Assembly (NCBI GenBank): GCA_003244145.1
Contig: QHBM01000156.1
Span: 1 to 64,000 of the forward strand
Reading direction: 5' to 3'
Origin: Chthoniobacterales bacterium
Lineage (GTDB): Bacteria > Verrucomicrobiota > Verrucomicrobiia > Chthoniobacterales > UBA10450
Length of the DNA: 64,000 nt
Shown piece by piece: positions 18,981-27,807 of the stretch. Both the position numbers and the translations under genes were made by a program. Below the pieces are notes generated by a model that was given only the letters and a program-made list of their open reading frames with translations, ran no database searches and had not been told where the DNA came from. Position 1 is the first letter of the stretch. Each line of letters opens with the position of its first letter.

Positions 18981-19813
18981 CCGTCCTCGATATGCCGGAA
19001 ACAACTTCACCGATTACCCTCAACCAGCCGGCGCCAGCGCCGGAGCCGGAAGTCGAACGCGGTATGATCGAGATCGACCGGCTCGGTTTCGCCTACGGCA
19101 ATCACCAGGTTTTGCACGATGTGAGCCTGAGCATTCCCGCTCGCGCGGTGACCGCGTTCATTGGGCCGTCGGGTTGCGGCAAGACCACGCTCTTGCGTTG
19201 TCTCAACCGCATGAACGATCTCATCGATAGCGCGCGGATCACGGGAGGCGCGATCCGCATCGAAGGCGTGGACATCAATGCGCCGAGCGTGGACGTGGTC
19301 GATCTGCGGCGGCGTGTCGGCATGGTCTTCCAAAAATCCAATCCATTTCCGAAATCGATTTACGATAACGTCGCTTACGGGTTGCGCATTGCGGGAGTCA
19401 CCAAGCGCGCGTTGATCGACGAGGCGGTCGAAAGAAGTCTGCGCTCCGCCGCTCTCTGGGATGAGGTGAAAGACCGGCTGCACGTGAGCGGCTATGGTCT
19501 TTCGGGTGGTCAGCAGCAGCGTCTCTGCATTGCGCGCGCCCTCGCAGTCGAGCCGGAGATTGTCTTAATGGACGAGCCTTGTTCCGCTCTCGATCCGATC
19601 GCCACCGCGAAAGTGGAAGAGTTGATCCGGCAATTAAAGCAGCAGTACACCATCGTCATCGTCACTCACAACATGCAACAGGCTGGCCGCTGCTCGGACC
19701 ACACGGCCTTCTTCTATCTCGGCCGCTTGATTGAATTCGATCTCACCACGAAAATCTTTTCCAACCCAGGCCAGCGCCAAACCGAGGAATATATCACCGG
19801 CCGTTTCGGTTAA
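18974..19813 (+). CDS. pstB: Phosphate ABC transporter ATPase PstB
   Basis: 279 residues. Walker [10 protein letters not shown] (64-72), Q-loop [19 protein letters not shown] (PstB-typical), signature LSGGQQQR (176-183), Walker B IVLMDEP (196-202) and H-loop THNMQQA. Powers phosphate import through PstA/PstC. Carries a ~30-residue Pro-rich N-terminal extension. Start overlaps the pstA stop; the stop overlaps a six-codon frame (MDLNTP) that ends on the phoU start. Confidence 0.97.
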   Translation: MVTVLDMPETTSPITLNQPAPAPEPEVERGMIEIDRLGFAYGNHQVLHDVSLSIPARAVTAFIGPSGCGKTTLLRCLNRMNDLIDSARITGGAIRIEGVDINAPSVDVVDLRRRVGMVFQKSNPFPKSIYDNVAYGLRIAGVTKRALIDEAVERSLRSAALWDEVKDRLHVSGYGLSGGQQQRLCIARALAVEPEIVLMDEPCSALDPIATAKVEELIRQLKQQYTIVIVTHNMQQAGRCSDHTAFFYLGRLIEFDLTTKIFSNPGQRQTEEYITGRFG

Positions 19814-19829
19814 TGGACCTCAACACCCC

Positions 19830-20522
19830 ATGATCGCACCCAATCACATCCTCGCCACTTTTGACGAAGCGCTCTCGTCCCTGCGCAACAGCGTCCTCAT
19901 GATGTCGAGCCTGACCGAACGCAGCCTCGACCGCGCGATCACGGGCCTGCTCCAGCGCGATGACGAACTTTGCGCGATCGCGATCGCGGACGACGAAGAA
20001 ATCGATCAACTGGAAAAGCAGGTCGATAAAGACGGCATCGATTTACTCCTCCGGTTTCAACCCGTCGCGTCCGATCTGCGCCGCGTCGTCTCCGCGATGA
20101 AACTTTCCTCAAATCTCGAGCGGATGGCCGACCAGGGGACGAACATCGCGAGGCGGGCGCGCAAGCTGAATCAACATCCCGCGTTGCCGGAGGCGGAATT
20201 GATCAAGCCGATGTACACGCACGCGATGGCGATGTTCAAGGACGCGATCGATGCCTACGTGCGCGAGGATGTGCAGCTCGCCCGCGCCGTCGTTCCGCGC
20301 GACCAGGCCTTGGACGATATGAACAGTGCGGCAGGCCGCCGGCTGATCGATCGAATGGCGGAAGACCCGGGGCAGCTTCGCGGCTACCTGAATTTAATTT
20401 TTGTTTCGCGCTGTCTCGAACGCGTCGGCGATCACGCCACCAACATGGCGGAAGACGCCGTTTACGCGGCGGCGGCCGAAGACATCCGGCATCAGCATTC
20501 CGCCTACGCGGAAAGCAAATAG
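19830..20522 (+). CDS. phoU: Phosphate signalling protein PhoU
   Basis: 230 residues, two PhoU three-helix repeats. Each has the metal-cluster-type motif: SSNLERMADQGTNIARRA (about 90-107) and SRCLERVGDHATNMAEDA (about 195-212). PhoU inhibits PhoR when the Pst transporter is phosphate-replete and limits uptake. ATG 19830 gives the family's usual N-terminus; 16 bases separate it from pstB. Confidence 0.95.
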   Translation: MIAPNHILATFDEALSSLRNSVLMMSSLTERSLDRAITGLLQRDDELCAIAIADDEEIDQLEKQVDKDGIDLLLRFQPVASDLRRVVSAMKLSSNLERMADQGTNIARRARKLNQHPALPEAELIKPMYTHAMAMFKDAIDAYVREDVQLARAVVPRDQALDDMNSAAGRRLIDRMAEDPGQLRGYLNLIFVSRCLERVGDHATNMAEDAVYAAAAEDIRHQHSAYAESK

Positions 20523-20574
20523 TTCGCGGCGGGAAGTGTGGCAGAATCTGTCTGGCGCCAGGCGGCGCCTTTTA

Positions 20575-20591
20575 GTTCACCTGATTGTCAC
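20575..20591 (+). promoter_or_regulatory. Candidate Pho box upstream of pstS1
   Basis: GTTCAC at 20575 and TGTCAC at 20586, 11 bases apart, in the 122-base gap between phoU and pstS1 and 53 bases before the pstS1 ATG. Same spacing and distance to the start codon as the site before pstC. Confidence 0.65.
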
Positions 20592-20644
20592 TTGGCCGCC
20601 GCGGGATCATGAGGGATTAGGCGTTACACCTAACAACCCAACCT

Positions 20645-21463
20645 ATGAAAACGAAATTCGTCGCTCTCCTCTCCGCTTTCGGTCTGATCTGCTCTTCCAC
20701 CGCGGTGCACGCCGAGCGCCTCGTCATCAAGGGGTCGGATACGCTCGGGGCAAAGCTGGTCCCGCAATTAGCCGAGCAATTCAAAACGCAACAGCCCGAT
20801 GCCACGTTCGATATCGCAGCGGAGGGATCGACCACCGGTTTTGCGGCGTTGATCGACAGCACCGCGCAGATCGGCATGGCCAGCAGGCCCGCGAAGCCTG
20901 AAGAGATCGCGGCGGCAAAAGCGAAAAACGTGACGTTGAAAGTGACGATCGTTGCTTATGACGGCGTGGCCGTGATCGTGAACGCGGCGAACCCGATCAA
21001 GAATCTGACCAAGAAACAGGTCGAACAAATCTTCACCGGCGAAGTCGCTGATTGGAGCGCGGTGGGCGGTTCCGGCGGTGCGATCTCGATCTACACCCGC
21101 AACACTTCTTCCGGGACCTACTCGGAGTTCAAAGAGCTCGCGATGAAAAAACGCGATTACGCGCCTTCCGCGCAGAAGATGGCCGGCAACGAACAAATCG
21201 CAGCGGAAGTAGGAAAGAATCCGAACGGGGTCGGCTACGTCGGGCTCGCTTACACCAAGGCGCAAGGCATCAAGATTGTCTCGATCGATGGCGCGATGCC
21301 ATCAGTCGATAGCGTGCAAAAGAAAAGCTATCCCTATGCGCGGCCGACTTTTTTTTATACGAATGGCGAACCGGCCGGCCTGGTGAAAGCATTCGTTGAT
21401 TTCACCGTGGGCCCGGTGGGCCAGAAGATTGTGGGCGAGGCGGGGTTTGTTCCGATTAAGTAA
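20645..21463 (+). CDS. pstS: Phosphate-binding protein PstS (copy 1)
   Basis: 272 residues with signal peptide (cut after STAVHA). Phosphate-loop residues are recognisable in IKGSDTL, AEGSTTGF and TRNTSSGTYSEF, the Ser/Thr/Arg contacts of PstS-type proteins. Delivers phosphate in the periplasm to PstC/PstA. Last gene of the pst cluster, here after phoU rather than first. A paralogue of about 75-80% identity (by eye) lies at 28163 with a porin. A broken arsC follows 25 bases later. Confidence 0.95.
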   Translation: MKTKFVALLSAFGLICSSTAVHAERLVIKGSDTLGAKLVPQLAEQFKTQQPDATFDIAAEGSTTGFAALIDSTAQIGMASRPAKPEEIAAAKAKNVTLKVTIVAYDGVAVIVNAANPIKNLTKKQVEQIFTGEVADWSAVGGSGGAISIYTRNTSSGTYSEFKELAMKKRDYAPSAQKMAGNEQIAAEVGKNPNGVGYVGLAYTKAQGIKIVSIDGAMPSVDSVQKKSYPYARPTFFYTNGEPAGLVKAFVDFTVGPVGQKIVGEAGFVPIK

Positions 21464-21487
21464 GCGATCGAGGCATCGAACTCCTCA

Positions 21488-21613
21488 GTGAAATCCAACG
21501 TACTTTTCATCTGCGTTCATAACAACGCCCGCAGCCAGATGGCGGAAGCGTGGCTCAATCACATCTGCGGCGATATCCGCGCGAAAATCGAGCAGAGGTG
21601 CGCCGAGGTTTGA
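21488..21613 (+). pseudogene. Truncated arsenate reductase remnant (arsC')
   Basis: From GTG 21488 the frame reads [20 protein letters not shown] and stops at TGA 21611 after 41 codons. The first ~29 residues match the N-terminus of the intact ArsC at 26966-26511 ([21 protein letters not shown]), including the CX5R loop. The rest of the enzyme is absent, so it should be inactive. The tail overlaps the next gene's start. Confidence 0.8.
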
Positions 21614-22383
21614 ACGCCACACCAGATCGCTCTTCGTCAGACATTGCCACGGTCGCTGCCATCGGCGCGCTGTGCTATATCGTCGCCGATGTCGTTCATG
21701 AAGCCATCGGACACGGTGGCGCCTGTCTCGCCACGGGCGGCAGGATCATTCTCCTTACGTCCGTCTTTTTCCGCAGCGATCCCGGTTCACGTCTAGTCGA
21801 CGCGGCGGGACCAGGTGCGAATCTCGTCGCCGGACTTTTCCTGCTCGGCTTATCCAAGCGCGCGCGGCCCGGCGCGACAGGTTTTTTCCTTCTCCTCGCC
21901 GCCGCTTTCAATCTTTTCTGGTGCGCGGGTTACTTTCTTTATTCCGGCGCGAGCAACCAAGGCGATTGGGCGCTGGTCATCCGCGATTGGCCGCCGCCCA
22001 TCCTCTGGAGAACCATCTTGTTCCTGCTTGGCCTTGTGCTTTACACCTTCTCGATTCGGCAAACCATTCGCGGCCTCGCGCGCCTTGGTGATCAGCCAGG
22101 CACTCGGGCGAATACGACGCGTCTGTTCTTCATTCCGTACTTTGCCGCCGGACTTACCGCCTGTGCCGTCGCCTTGTTCGATCGATTCCAGACCGGCGAA
22201 GCTTTGGTTGGAGCATTCCGAGAAGCGTTTCTCGCTAACGTGGTCCTCTCGATGATGCCACGTTGGCTTTCGAGAACATCGAACATCGCGCCTCTTATCT
22301 CGCGCCAGCCGCGCTGGATCGTCGCCGCTGTTATCGCGCTTGTCCTTTTCTCCCTAACGATGGGCCGCGGCTACCGATTGTAA
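21610..22383 (+). CDS. Uncharacterised multi-pass membrane protein with HEAIGH motif
   Basis: 257 residues from TTG 21610 (AGAGG about 13 bases upstream); a GTG at 21550 would start inside the arsC remnant. About six TM segments. [20 protein letters not shown] near the N-terminus resembles the metal motif of M50-type membrane proteases but has one residue more than HExxH, so protease activity is not established. A related glycine-rich segment [15 protein letters not shown] follows. No close named family recognised. Contains a CCTAACGA octamer at 22353. Confidence 0.65.
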   Translation: MNATPDRSSSDIATVAAIGALCYIVADVVHEAIGHGGACLATGGRIILLTSVFFRSDPGSRLVDAAGPGANLVAGLFLLGLSKRARPGATGFFLLLAAAFNLFWCAGYFLYSGASNQGDWALVIRDWPPPILWRTILFLLGLVLYTFSIRQTIRGLARLGDQPGTRANTTRLFFIPYFAAGLTACAVALFDRFQTGEALVGAFREAFLANVVLSMMPRWLSRTSNIAPLISRQPRWIVAAVIALVLFSLTMGRGYRL

Positions 22384-22408
22384 TGCCGGCAACCTGTTCC
22401 AAAGGAAA

Positions 22409-23335
22409 CTAGCTGACCAGCGCTTCCGCGACTGAGGGCGATGTGCCGCTCGCCCAATCGTCCAGCCATGTCGCTACCCGCGCGCCGAAATCTCGCGGGC
22501 GCTCCGCGAAAAAGCGCTCGCCCAGTTCAGCCGCGCCGCGTTGCAGATCGCCGGCGCTGACCTCGATCACCGCCAAAATTTTGTGGCCTTCCCGTTGCCA
22601 CTCCGCCTTGCCGTTCTCGTCCCGCAGCCTCTGATCGAGGAAACTCAGGTCGTGCGCGCGCCCGAGCAAATCGCCTAACGAACGCAGCTCGCCGCTCAGA
22701 GTCTTCAACACGACGGGATTGACCGGGCGCAGAATGCGCAGTTGATACCCAAGCGTTTTCGCTTCTGTGCGGAATTCATGGAACTTCGCGGCGGAGGAGG
22801 ACGCTCTGGCCTCAGCGAGTGCGTCGCAGCCGCGTTTGTAGGTGACCTGAACGGCCCGGCGCAGTTGTTTGCAACTGAGTTGATTGACCGCCCATCCGTC
22901 GATCGCGGCCTTCGTTTCCTCCAGCATCGGGACCGCCTGCGTCTGCCATTCCGCGAAGGCCATGATGAAATTTTCCAATTCCAACATCAGCATTTTCTCC
23001 AGTTCGCGGTAGAGGCCACGGCCGCGCCGCTGGGTGATGTTCTGAAGTTGTCGCACCGTTTGCAGTCGCACTTCAGCGTCGCGAATGTCGGAGATCAGCC
23101 GGCCGGCATCGCGCAGGGAATGGTCCTGCCGTTCAAACAGGCCGTGCCCAATCTCCTTGCGCACGAGCCGCAAGGCCGCGCGCGCTTTCTTGAGATGTTT
23201 GCGCGTTTGATGAACGGGCGTTTCATCGGTTTCCTTTTGGCCTTTGGCGATGGCGATGGCGTTCTCGATTTGTTTGCGGCAAATCCGGCGAAGTCCTTCG
23301 CCCAGTTTTTCGTCGTGTCGCAGTTCGTAGCTCAT
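22409..23335 (-). CDS. CHAD-domain protein
   Basis: 308 residues, helical, with the CHAD His/Arg/Lys pattern: VHQTRKHLKKARAALRLVRKEIG (about 43-65), RDAGRLISDIRDAEV, and KFHEFRTEAKTLGYQLRIL in the second repeat. CHAD domains bind polyphosphate with conserved basic residues and are associated with polyphosphate granules. Eight bases after the CYTH gene on the same strand, the standard partnership; near the pst/pho cluster, consistent with phosphate storage. Confidence 0.9.
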   Translation of the reverse strand: MSYELRHDEKLGEGLRRICRKQIENAIAIAKGQKETDETPVHQTRKHLKKARAALRLVRKEIGHGLFERQDHSLRDAGRLISDIRDAEVRLQTVRQLQNITQRRGRGLYRELEKMLMLELENFIMAFAEWQTQAVPMLEETKAAIDGWAVNQLSCKQLRRAVQVTYKRGCDALAEARASSSAAKFHEFRTEAKTLGYQLRILRPVNPVVLKTLSGELRSLGDLLGRAHDLSFLDQRLRDENGKAEWQREGHKILAVIEVSAGDLQRGAAELGERFFAERPRDFGARVATWLDDWASGTSPSVAEALVS

Positions 23336-23343
23336 GATTCGAT

Positions 23344-23820
23344 CTATTCGCGTGCGAGTCTCACGTTGCTATAGCGTTTCCCCCCGGTGATTTCACGACT
23401 GAACCAAGCGGGCGGCTTAAACTTGCGGCACAGCGCAAGGCTCGGGAATTCCACCTCGGCAACGATCAAACCTTGATTCTGTCCGGAATAAATGTCGACC
23501 TCGATTATGAGATTTCTCCACGGAATTTCGTAGCGCATTTTGCGCAATCGTCTCCCGGCCGTGGCTGGCCAGAGGGTGGCGAACTGCTGCGGGCTCAAAC
23601 GGATTTCGCGTTCTTCCCGCGCGGCGCCGCGACCCACCTTGAAGGTCAGCGACGTGATTTTACCCTTCCTGCGCAGCCGAACGTGTCTCCCGCCGGGCTG
23701 GTTCGCGAGATAGCCCTGCGCGATTCTAAAATGCCGTGCCCGAAGAATCTCGACCGGCAGATGTTTGATCAGAAATTTTCGCTCGATCTCGCGCGACGAG
23801 ACGTGATGGAGACGAGGCAT
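23344..23820 (-). CDS. CYTH-domain triphosphate tunnel metalloenzyme
   Basis: 158 residues. N-terminal EIERK (11-15), the ExExK signature, followed by basic and acidic tunnel residues (VRLRRKGKITSLTFK, EREIRL, WRNLIIEVDIY, VAEVEF). Bacterial members hydrolyse inorganic tripolyphosphate or similar substrates with metal ions. Cotranscribed with CHAD. Substrate cannot be told from sequence. Confidence 0.9.
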   Translation of the reverse strand: MPRLHHVSSREIERKFLIKHLPVEILRARHFRIAQGYLANQPGGRHVRLRRKGKITSLTFKVGRGAAREEREIRLSPQQFATLWPATAGRRLRKMRYEIPWRNLIIEVDIYSGQNQGLIVAEVEFPSLALCRKFKPPAWFSREITGGKRYSNVRLARE

Positions 23821-24024
23821 CCCGTCGACTCAATCTTCTCTCGGGCGAATCGCCAAGCTGTTTTGTCCCAACGCCACCGGTTTTTTCAATCCGCGCGCGC
23901 GAGCAGACTGGGCTCTTCGGGCGGGAGGAAATCGCGGAGCGCAGATCGGGGGAAGGGCGCTACAATTTTAGGATCGCTTCGCGTGCAGACGTTTTCTGGA
24001 GCATCGTGCGCGAGAATAGTCCGC

Positions 24025-24915
24025 ATGCTTGCTCCTCGCCTCTTTGCCGTCGCTGCCGTTCTCCTCGCTTTCGTCGCGCAGCCGATCGTCGCGCAGGATG
24101 TGTCCGCTCTCTTCACCCAGGCCCAGGAGTTGATGCGTCGGCAGCAATTCGCCGCGGCGGTCCCGTTGCTCGAGAAATGCGTGGCCGCGCAACCGGCCAG
24201 CTCAAAATTTCACCAATGGCTTGGCCGCGCGCTTGGACTTCAGGCCGCGCAAAATGGCATCACTAGCAGCCTCATGAGCATCCGAAAGGTGAAGGCGGAA
24301 CTCGAGAAAGCCATCGCGCTCGATCCCAAGAATCTCCAGGCGCGCAACGATCTAGCCATTCTGTATCGCGCCCTGCCGGGGCTTTTCGGTGGGAGCAATG
24401 CGAAGGCCGCGGAGCAGGTTGCCATTATTCGAAAGGACGACCCCGCGCTGGCGTCGCAGATCGACGGCGATTTTCTCGCGGGCGACAAGAAGTACGATGC
24501 GGCCCTCGCAGCTTACAACGAGTCGCTCCGCTTGAATGGCGCCAATCCGATGACCCACGTCCGGATTTCGCTCGTTCACCAACAGAAAAAAGATTGGGAG
24601 AAAGCTTTTGCCGCGCTCGATCGCGGCCTGGCCATCGACGCGAACCATCCGCTACTGCTGTATCAGGTCGGCCGGGCCGCCGCCCTGAGTGGCCTGCAAC
24701 TCGGCCGCGGCGAAAAATGCCTGCGCACTTACATCGCCATGCCGGTCCGCGAAGATTTGGAGAACCCGCCGATTGCGGCCGCGCATTTCCGGCTCGGTAA
24801 TATCCTGGAAAAGAAAAGCGATCCGGCCGGCGCGCGCGCCGAATATGAAACGTCGCTCCAGATCGATCCGAAACAGAAACAGGCTCGCGAAGCGTTGGCG
24901 AAACTGAAGCGTTGA
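24025..24915 (+). CDS. Exported TPR-repeat protein
   Basis: 296 residues from ATG 24025, which begins the signal peptide (MLAPRLFAVAAVLLAFVAQP, cut after IVAQ). The frame is open further upstream, but that part is antisense to the CYTH gene. TPR-like helix pairs run through the mature protein: MRRQQFAAAVPLLEKCVAAQPAS, LEKAIALDPKNLQARNDLAIL, YDAALAAYNESLRLNG and DPAGARAEYETSLQIDPKQKQ. Periplasmic protein-interaction role; partner unknown. A hairpin terminator follows. Confidence 0.85.
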   Translation: MLAPRLFAVAAVLLAFVAQPIVAQDVSALFTQAQELMRRQQFAAAVPLLEKCVAAQPASSKFHQWLGRALGLQAAQNGITSSLMSIRKVKAELEKAIALDPKNLQARNDLAILYRALPGLFGGSNAKAAEQVAIIRKDDPALASQIDGDFLAGDKKYDAALAAYNESLRLNGANPMTHVRISLVHQQKKDWEKAFAALDRGLAIDANHPLLLYQVGRAAALSGLQLGRGEKCLRTYIAMPVREDLENPPIAAAHFRLGNILEKKSDPAGARAEYETSLQIDPKQKQAREALAKLKR

Positions 24916-24922
24916 CTTTGGA

Positions 24923-24966
24923 AAAACGAAAACCCCCGCCGGATTTTATCCAGCGGGGGCTCGTTT
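24923..24966. terminator. Bidirectional intrinsic terminator
   Basis: CCCCCGC (24933-24939) pairs perfectly with GCGGGGG (24953-24959). On the minus strand the stem is followed by TTTTCGTTTTTC, on the plus strand by CGTTT. It sits between the converging TPR gene and the Cys-rich peptide gene. Confidence 0.8.
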
Positions 24967-24981
24967 AACTATCAGCCGCGC

Positions 24982-25110
24982 TTACTTCGCGCAGCAGGGT
25001 AATTTGACCAGGCAGCAACCGCCACCGCCGCAGCAATCAGCCGAACGCGAAGTCGCGTTCGCTGTGCCGACCAGCGCGAGAGCTGCCACGATCATCAATA
25101 GGTATTTCAT
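24982..25110 (-). CDS. Small exported cysteine-rich peptide
   Basis: 42 residues: a clear signal peptide (MKYLLMIVAALALVGTANA) then a ~23-residue mature peptide with three Cys pairs: ADCCGGGGCCLVKLPCCAK. A perfect AGGAGG ribosome-binding site lies six bases before the ATG and a hairpin terminator follows the stop, so this is a real gene although very short. Six cysteines in 16 residues suggest metal, metalloid or disulfide chemistry; no family recognised. It lies downstream of a second Cys-pair protein and the ars operon, all on the minus strand. Confidence 0.8.
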   Translation of the reverse strand: MKYLLMIVAALALVGTANATSRSADCCGGGGCCLVKLPCCAK

Positions 25111-25177
25111 AGAATCCTCCTGTTGAATTTCCTTCTCCTCGTTCGCCGCGGCGAACGAGCCAGCGCTACCCTAAGTC

Positions 25178-25516
25178 TCAGGCGCGCGGCGGTGGAACAG
25201 GAGGCTGATCCAGACGCGAAGAGAGATCAGCCGAAGCGATTGAAAAAGTTTCGCCATGGCCGGATGGAAAAAGCCAGGGTGCCTTAGGCGTAAGGAACAG
25301 AGCTAATGCGAGAGCGCAGGCCTGGCAACATTGGCGGTCTTGTGTTTTTCCCAGCGGCGCGCGGTCATCGTGTTTCGGGCCGTGCTGAGATTCCTTCACG
25401 CAGCAACTCATCTCTTCTCTTGTCTGCGACGCTACGCCTTGCGCCGGCAGCGTGATCGAGACGATCGAACACGAAAGGGCGATCACGAAGAGTACGCGCG
25501 AGAATGCCGTAACCAC
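25178..25516 (-). CDS. Small exported or membrane protein with Cys pairs
   Basis: 112 residues from GTG 25516 (a TTG at 25594 is the longest option). N-terminal hydrophobic segment VLFVIALSCSIVSITLPAQG is a signal or anchor. The body has EEMSCCVKESQHGPKHDD and RQCCQACALALALFL, giving a CC, a CCxxC and several His, then a Pro-rich tail. Looks metal-binding; no named family. It lies 67 bases upstream of the small Cys-rich peptide gene on the same strand and 125 bases downstream of the aquaporin. Confidence 0.55.
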   Translation of the reverse strand: MVTAFSRVLFVIALSCSIVSITLPAQGVASQTREEMSCCVKESQHGPKHDDRAPLGKTQDRQCCQACALALALFLTPKAPWLFPSGHGETFSIASADLSSRLDQPPVPPPRA

Positions 25517-25641
25517 GAAAGGATCATAGTGGTTTGGTTGGAAGACATCAAGGCTTGTGGCCCCGTTCAGTTCACATCTTTCACGCAACGCCAAAGTAAA
25601 ACGGACGCGGTTTTAACGCTGCCACCAGCGTTGCAATTCGA

Positions 25642-26514
25642 TTATGTAGAGATCTCCGCAGTCTCCCTCGCCGAGCAACAGCCTGACTCTCGCACGCACC
25701 TGCAACCGATGACGCCGACCGCTGCGCCAACGATCGGTCCAGCAAGATAAATCCAGAGACTGGCGAGCTGGCCCGAAACAAGCGCAGGCCCGAGCGAACG
25801 AGCAGGATTCATGGACGCGCCGCAGATTGGGCCGGCGAACATGGCTTCGAGTGCGATAACCGAACCTACCACGATGCCCGCGGTGATTCCCTTCTCGCGG
25901 GCGCCGGTCGATACGCCAAGAATGACGAACATTAACAGGGCCGCAAGCAGCAACTCGAGGATGAATGACTGCAGCTCCGTTCCCGCGGGTCGAGTCGCGC
26001 CGAGCAGACGGCTTTCCGGAAAGAGAAGGCGCATGACGCCACTTGCGGCCAGCGCGCCGGCGCATTGGCTCGCGATGTAAGGCAACACTTCGCGGCCATC
26101 CATTCGCCGCGAGAGCCAAAAGCCGATCGTGATCGCGGGGTTGATGTGCGCGCCGGAGATATCGCCGAGCGTGTAAATCATCACCAGGACGACGAGTCCG
26201 AAAGTCATCGCGATGCCGACATGCGTGATCGCACCGCGGCTCACTTCATTGATAACGATGGCTCCCGTCCCCGCAAACACGAGAGCGAAGGTGCCGATGA
26301 ATTCAGCAGCGTATTTTTTCCGGTTCATATTCGGGTTCCTGCCTGTTTGGAAGGTCAGCCGGCTACCGGCCACCAGCAGCATCGTGATTACGAGTGAGCC
26401 GATGCTCCAGTAATTCACTCCGGTGTTGAAGTACAAGCCGAGGGTAACCAGCGCCATCGTCATCTGCGCGATTCCAACGACCATGCGGAAACCCGCGTGA
26501 AGCTCCGCTTTCAT
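25642..26514 (-). CDS. Aquaporin-family channel with N-terminal two-TM extension, ars operon
   Basis: Major intrinsic protein fold with both half-helix motifs: HINPAIT (N125-P-A) and SMNPARS (N236-P-A), plus six TM segments from about residue 68. Residues 1-60 form two extra TM helices ([33 protein letters not shown]) not found in ordinary aquaporins. ATG 26514 overlaps the arsC stop (ATGA). An internal ATG at 26328 has its own AGGAA site, so a normal 228-residue channel could also be made. In Sinorhizobium meliloti the aquaglyceroporin AqpS in the ars operon lets arsenite out after ArsC reduction; the same role is inferred. Confidence 0.88.
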   Translation of the reverse strand: MKAELHAGFRMVVGIAQMTMALVTLGLYFNTGVNYWSIGSLVITMLLVAGSRLTFQTGRNPNMNRKKYAAEFIGTFALVFAGTGAIVINEVSRGAITHVGIAMTFGLVVLVMIYTLGDISGAHINPAITIGFWLSRRMDGREVLPYIASQCAGALAASGVMRLLFPESRLLGATRPAGTELQSFILELLLAALLMFVILGVSTGAREKGITAGIVVGSVIALEAMFAGPICGASMNPARSLGPALVSGQLASLWIYLAGPIVGAAVGVIGCRCVRESGCCSARETAEIST

Positions 26515-26966
26515 TCTGGCATCAAGGAAGTTTGAGGAACGCAAACCGCCTCGCACCACTCTTGGACCTTTTGTCGTATCTCATCGCGAATTTTCCTCAC
26601 TTCCTGAAGCTTTTCCTCATGGGTGCCGGTCACCTGCGAAGGATCGGGAAAAGGCCAGTGGAGCCGCGTGGTTATACCAGCAAAGATCGGGCAGCCTTTC
26701 GCCTCCCCTTCACTGCAGACGGTGATCACATATTGGAACAGCTTCCCCGTCCTCCAGACATCGAAGACTGCCTGGGTCTTATTCTGCGAGAGATCGATGC
26801 CCACTTCCTTCATTATCTCAACGACCAGCGGATTGATCGTCCCCGGTTCCAAGCCCGCACTGTGCGCCTCGAAATCATCCGGACACGAATAGTTGAGCCA
26901 GGCCTCGGCCATCTGGCTTCGCGCGCTGTTATGAACGCAGATGAACAAGACTCTTTGCTTTGCCAT
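26511..26966 (-). CDS. arsC: Arsenate reductase, thioredoxin-coupled LMW-phosphatase type
   Basis: 151 residues. Active loop C10-VHNSA-R16 (CX5R), with C84 and C92 as the relay cysteines ([10 protein letters not shown]) and [10 protein letters not shown] near the C-terminus. Reduces arsenate to arsenite, the form exported by the channel. Start overlaps the arsR 3' end by 38 bases and the stop overlaps the next start, so the unit is translationally tight. A broken copy of the N-terminus lies at 21488. Confidence 0.96.
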   Translation of the reverse strand: MAKQRVLFICVHNSARSQMAEAWLNYSCPDDFEAHSAGLEPGTINPLVVEIMKEVGIDLSQNKTQAVFDVWRTGKLFQYVITVCSEGEAKGCPIFAGITTRLHWPFPDPSQVTGTHEEKLQEVRKIRDEIRQKVQEWCEAVCVPQTSLMPE

Positions 26967-27339
26967 ATCGTCTCCGGTCGCGAGCGGATTTGTGAAAAGC
27001 TGTCCTCGGCTCGCAACAATTTTTCTGGATCGTAGCCAACTTTTTAAGGTCGCGGGCGAAGACCGTGTCCGATTGCACGCAATCCTGAAGACATTTCAGA
27101 TTCATTTCGAGCTCAGGCGCGCGCTTCCGCGACAGCGAATAAGTCATCCAGTTTTGATCGCGCTCCACGTTCACCATCCCCCGCTCGCGAAGGTAAGCGA
27201 GATGCTTCGAAATTTTTACCTGCGGCTCGCCCAGGATCGTCTGGAAATGGCAGACGCACAGAGGCGATTGCGCAAGCAGGTTGAGAATCCGCAACCGTGT
27301 CCGGTCGCAGAAGCATTGGTAGATTTGAACCAGATCCAT
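26929..27339 (-). CDS. arsR: ArsR/SmtB-family arsenic-responsive repressor
   Basis: 136 residues. Winged helix with [24 protein letters not shown] and [18 protein letters not shown]. The C28-V-C30 pair at the start of the DNA-binding region is the As(III) site of classical ArsR. A further CC occurs in QKNCCEPR near the C-terminus, which carries a ~35-residue basic tail. Second gene of the operon; the operator candidate at 27808 lies before the first gene. Confidence 0.93.
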   Translation of the reverse strand: MDLVQIYQCFCDRTRLRILNLLAQSPLCVCHFQTILGEPQVKISKHLAYLRERGMVNVERDQNWMTYSLSRKRAPELEMNLKCLQDCVQSDTVFARDLKKLATIQKNCCEPRTAFHKSARDRRRYGKAKSLVHLRS

Positions 27340-27344
27340 CGGCG

Positions 27345-27800
27345 TCAGCAGCAGGCAGTCTCACTTGTACAACAAGCGCCCGCGCTTGCCGTTTTCCGCC
27401 GCTCGTTCGCGAGGCATTGGGTCCGCCTCTTGCCCAGAGCCACGTCGAGATGTTCGCCAGACGCCTGCACTGCCGCGATCGGATATTGCGCCACGACGCA
27501 GCAATCATACTCCACTTCCACCTCGAGCTGATCGTGCGGCAGGACGCGTTCGCCCAGCTGAAGGATTTTCGCGAAGCGGTCGGAGCGCAGGCGATGGTCC
27601 GTATCCCCGCCCACGTGGGTTTGAAGTAAGACCGTTTCACTCCTTCCCGTGACGCCACCGCAATCGATGAAATTGTTCGCGACGTGACCGACTTCCGTAA
27701 CGTGCGCGTGTGCCGGGATGTAATCACCATCCGGTAAGATAAAACGGGGAAAAGTGTTCGGATGTTTTTCAAGAACCGCGCGAAGATCAAAGAGTTTCAT
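27345..27800 (-). CDS. DUF6428-type protein, first gene of ars operon
   Basis: 151 residues. FILPDGDYIPAHAHVTEVG, NNFIDCGGV and ERVLPHDQLEVEVEYDC match the DUF6428 family, which I know mainly from ars-type operons; the function is unknown. The C-terminus ends in ACCTSETACC, two Cys pairs fit for As(III) or another soft metal. Five bases precede arsR. The RBS region overlaps the palindromic operator. Confidence 0.75.
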   Translation of the reverse strand: MKLFDLRAVLEKHPNTFPRFILPDGDYIPAHAHVTEVGHVANNFIDCGGVTGRSETVLLQTHVGGDTDHRLRSDRFAKILQLGERVLPHDQLEVEVEYDCCVVAQYPIAAVQASGEHLDVALGKRRTQCLANERRKTASAGACCTSETACC

Positions 27801-27807
27801 GTCGATT

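Noticed and set aside
23473-24024. N-terminal extension of the TPR protein frame
   Set aside because: Antisense to the CYTH gene; the signal peptide at 24025 marks the real start.
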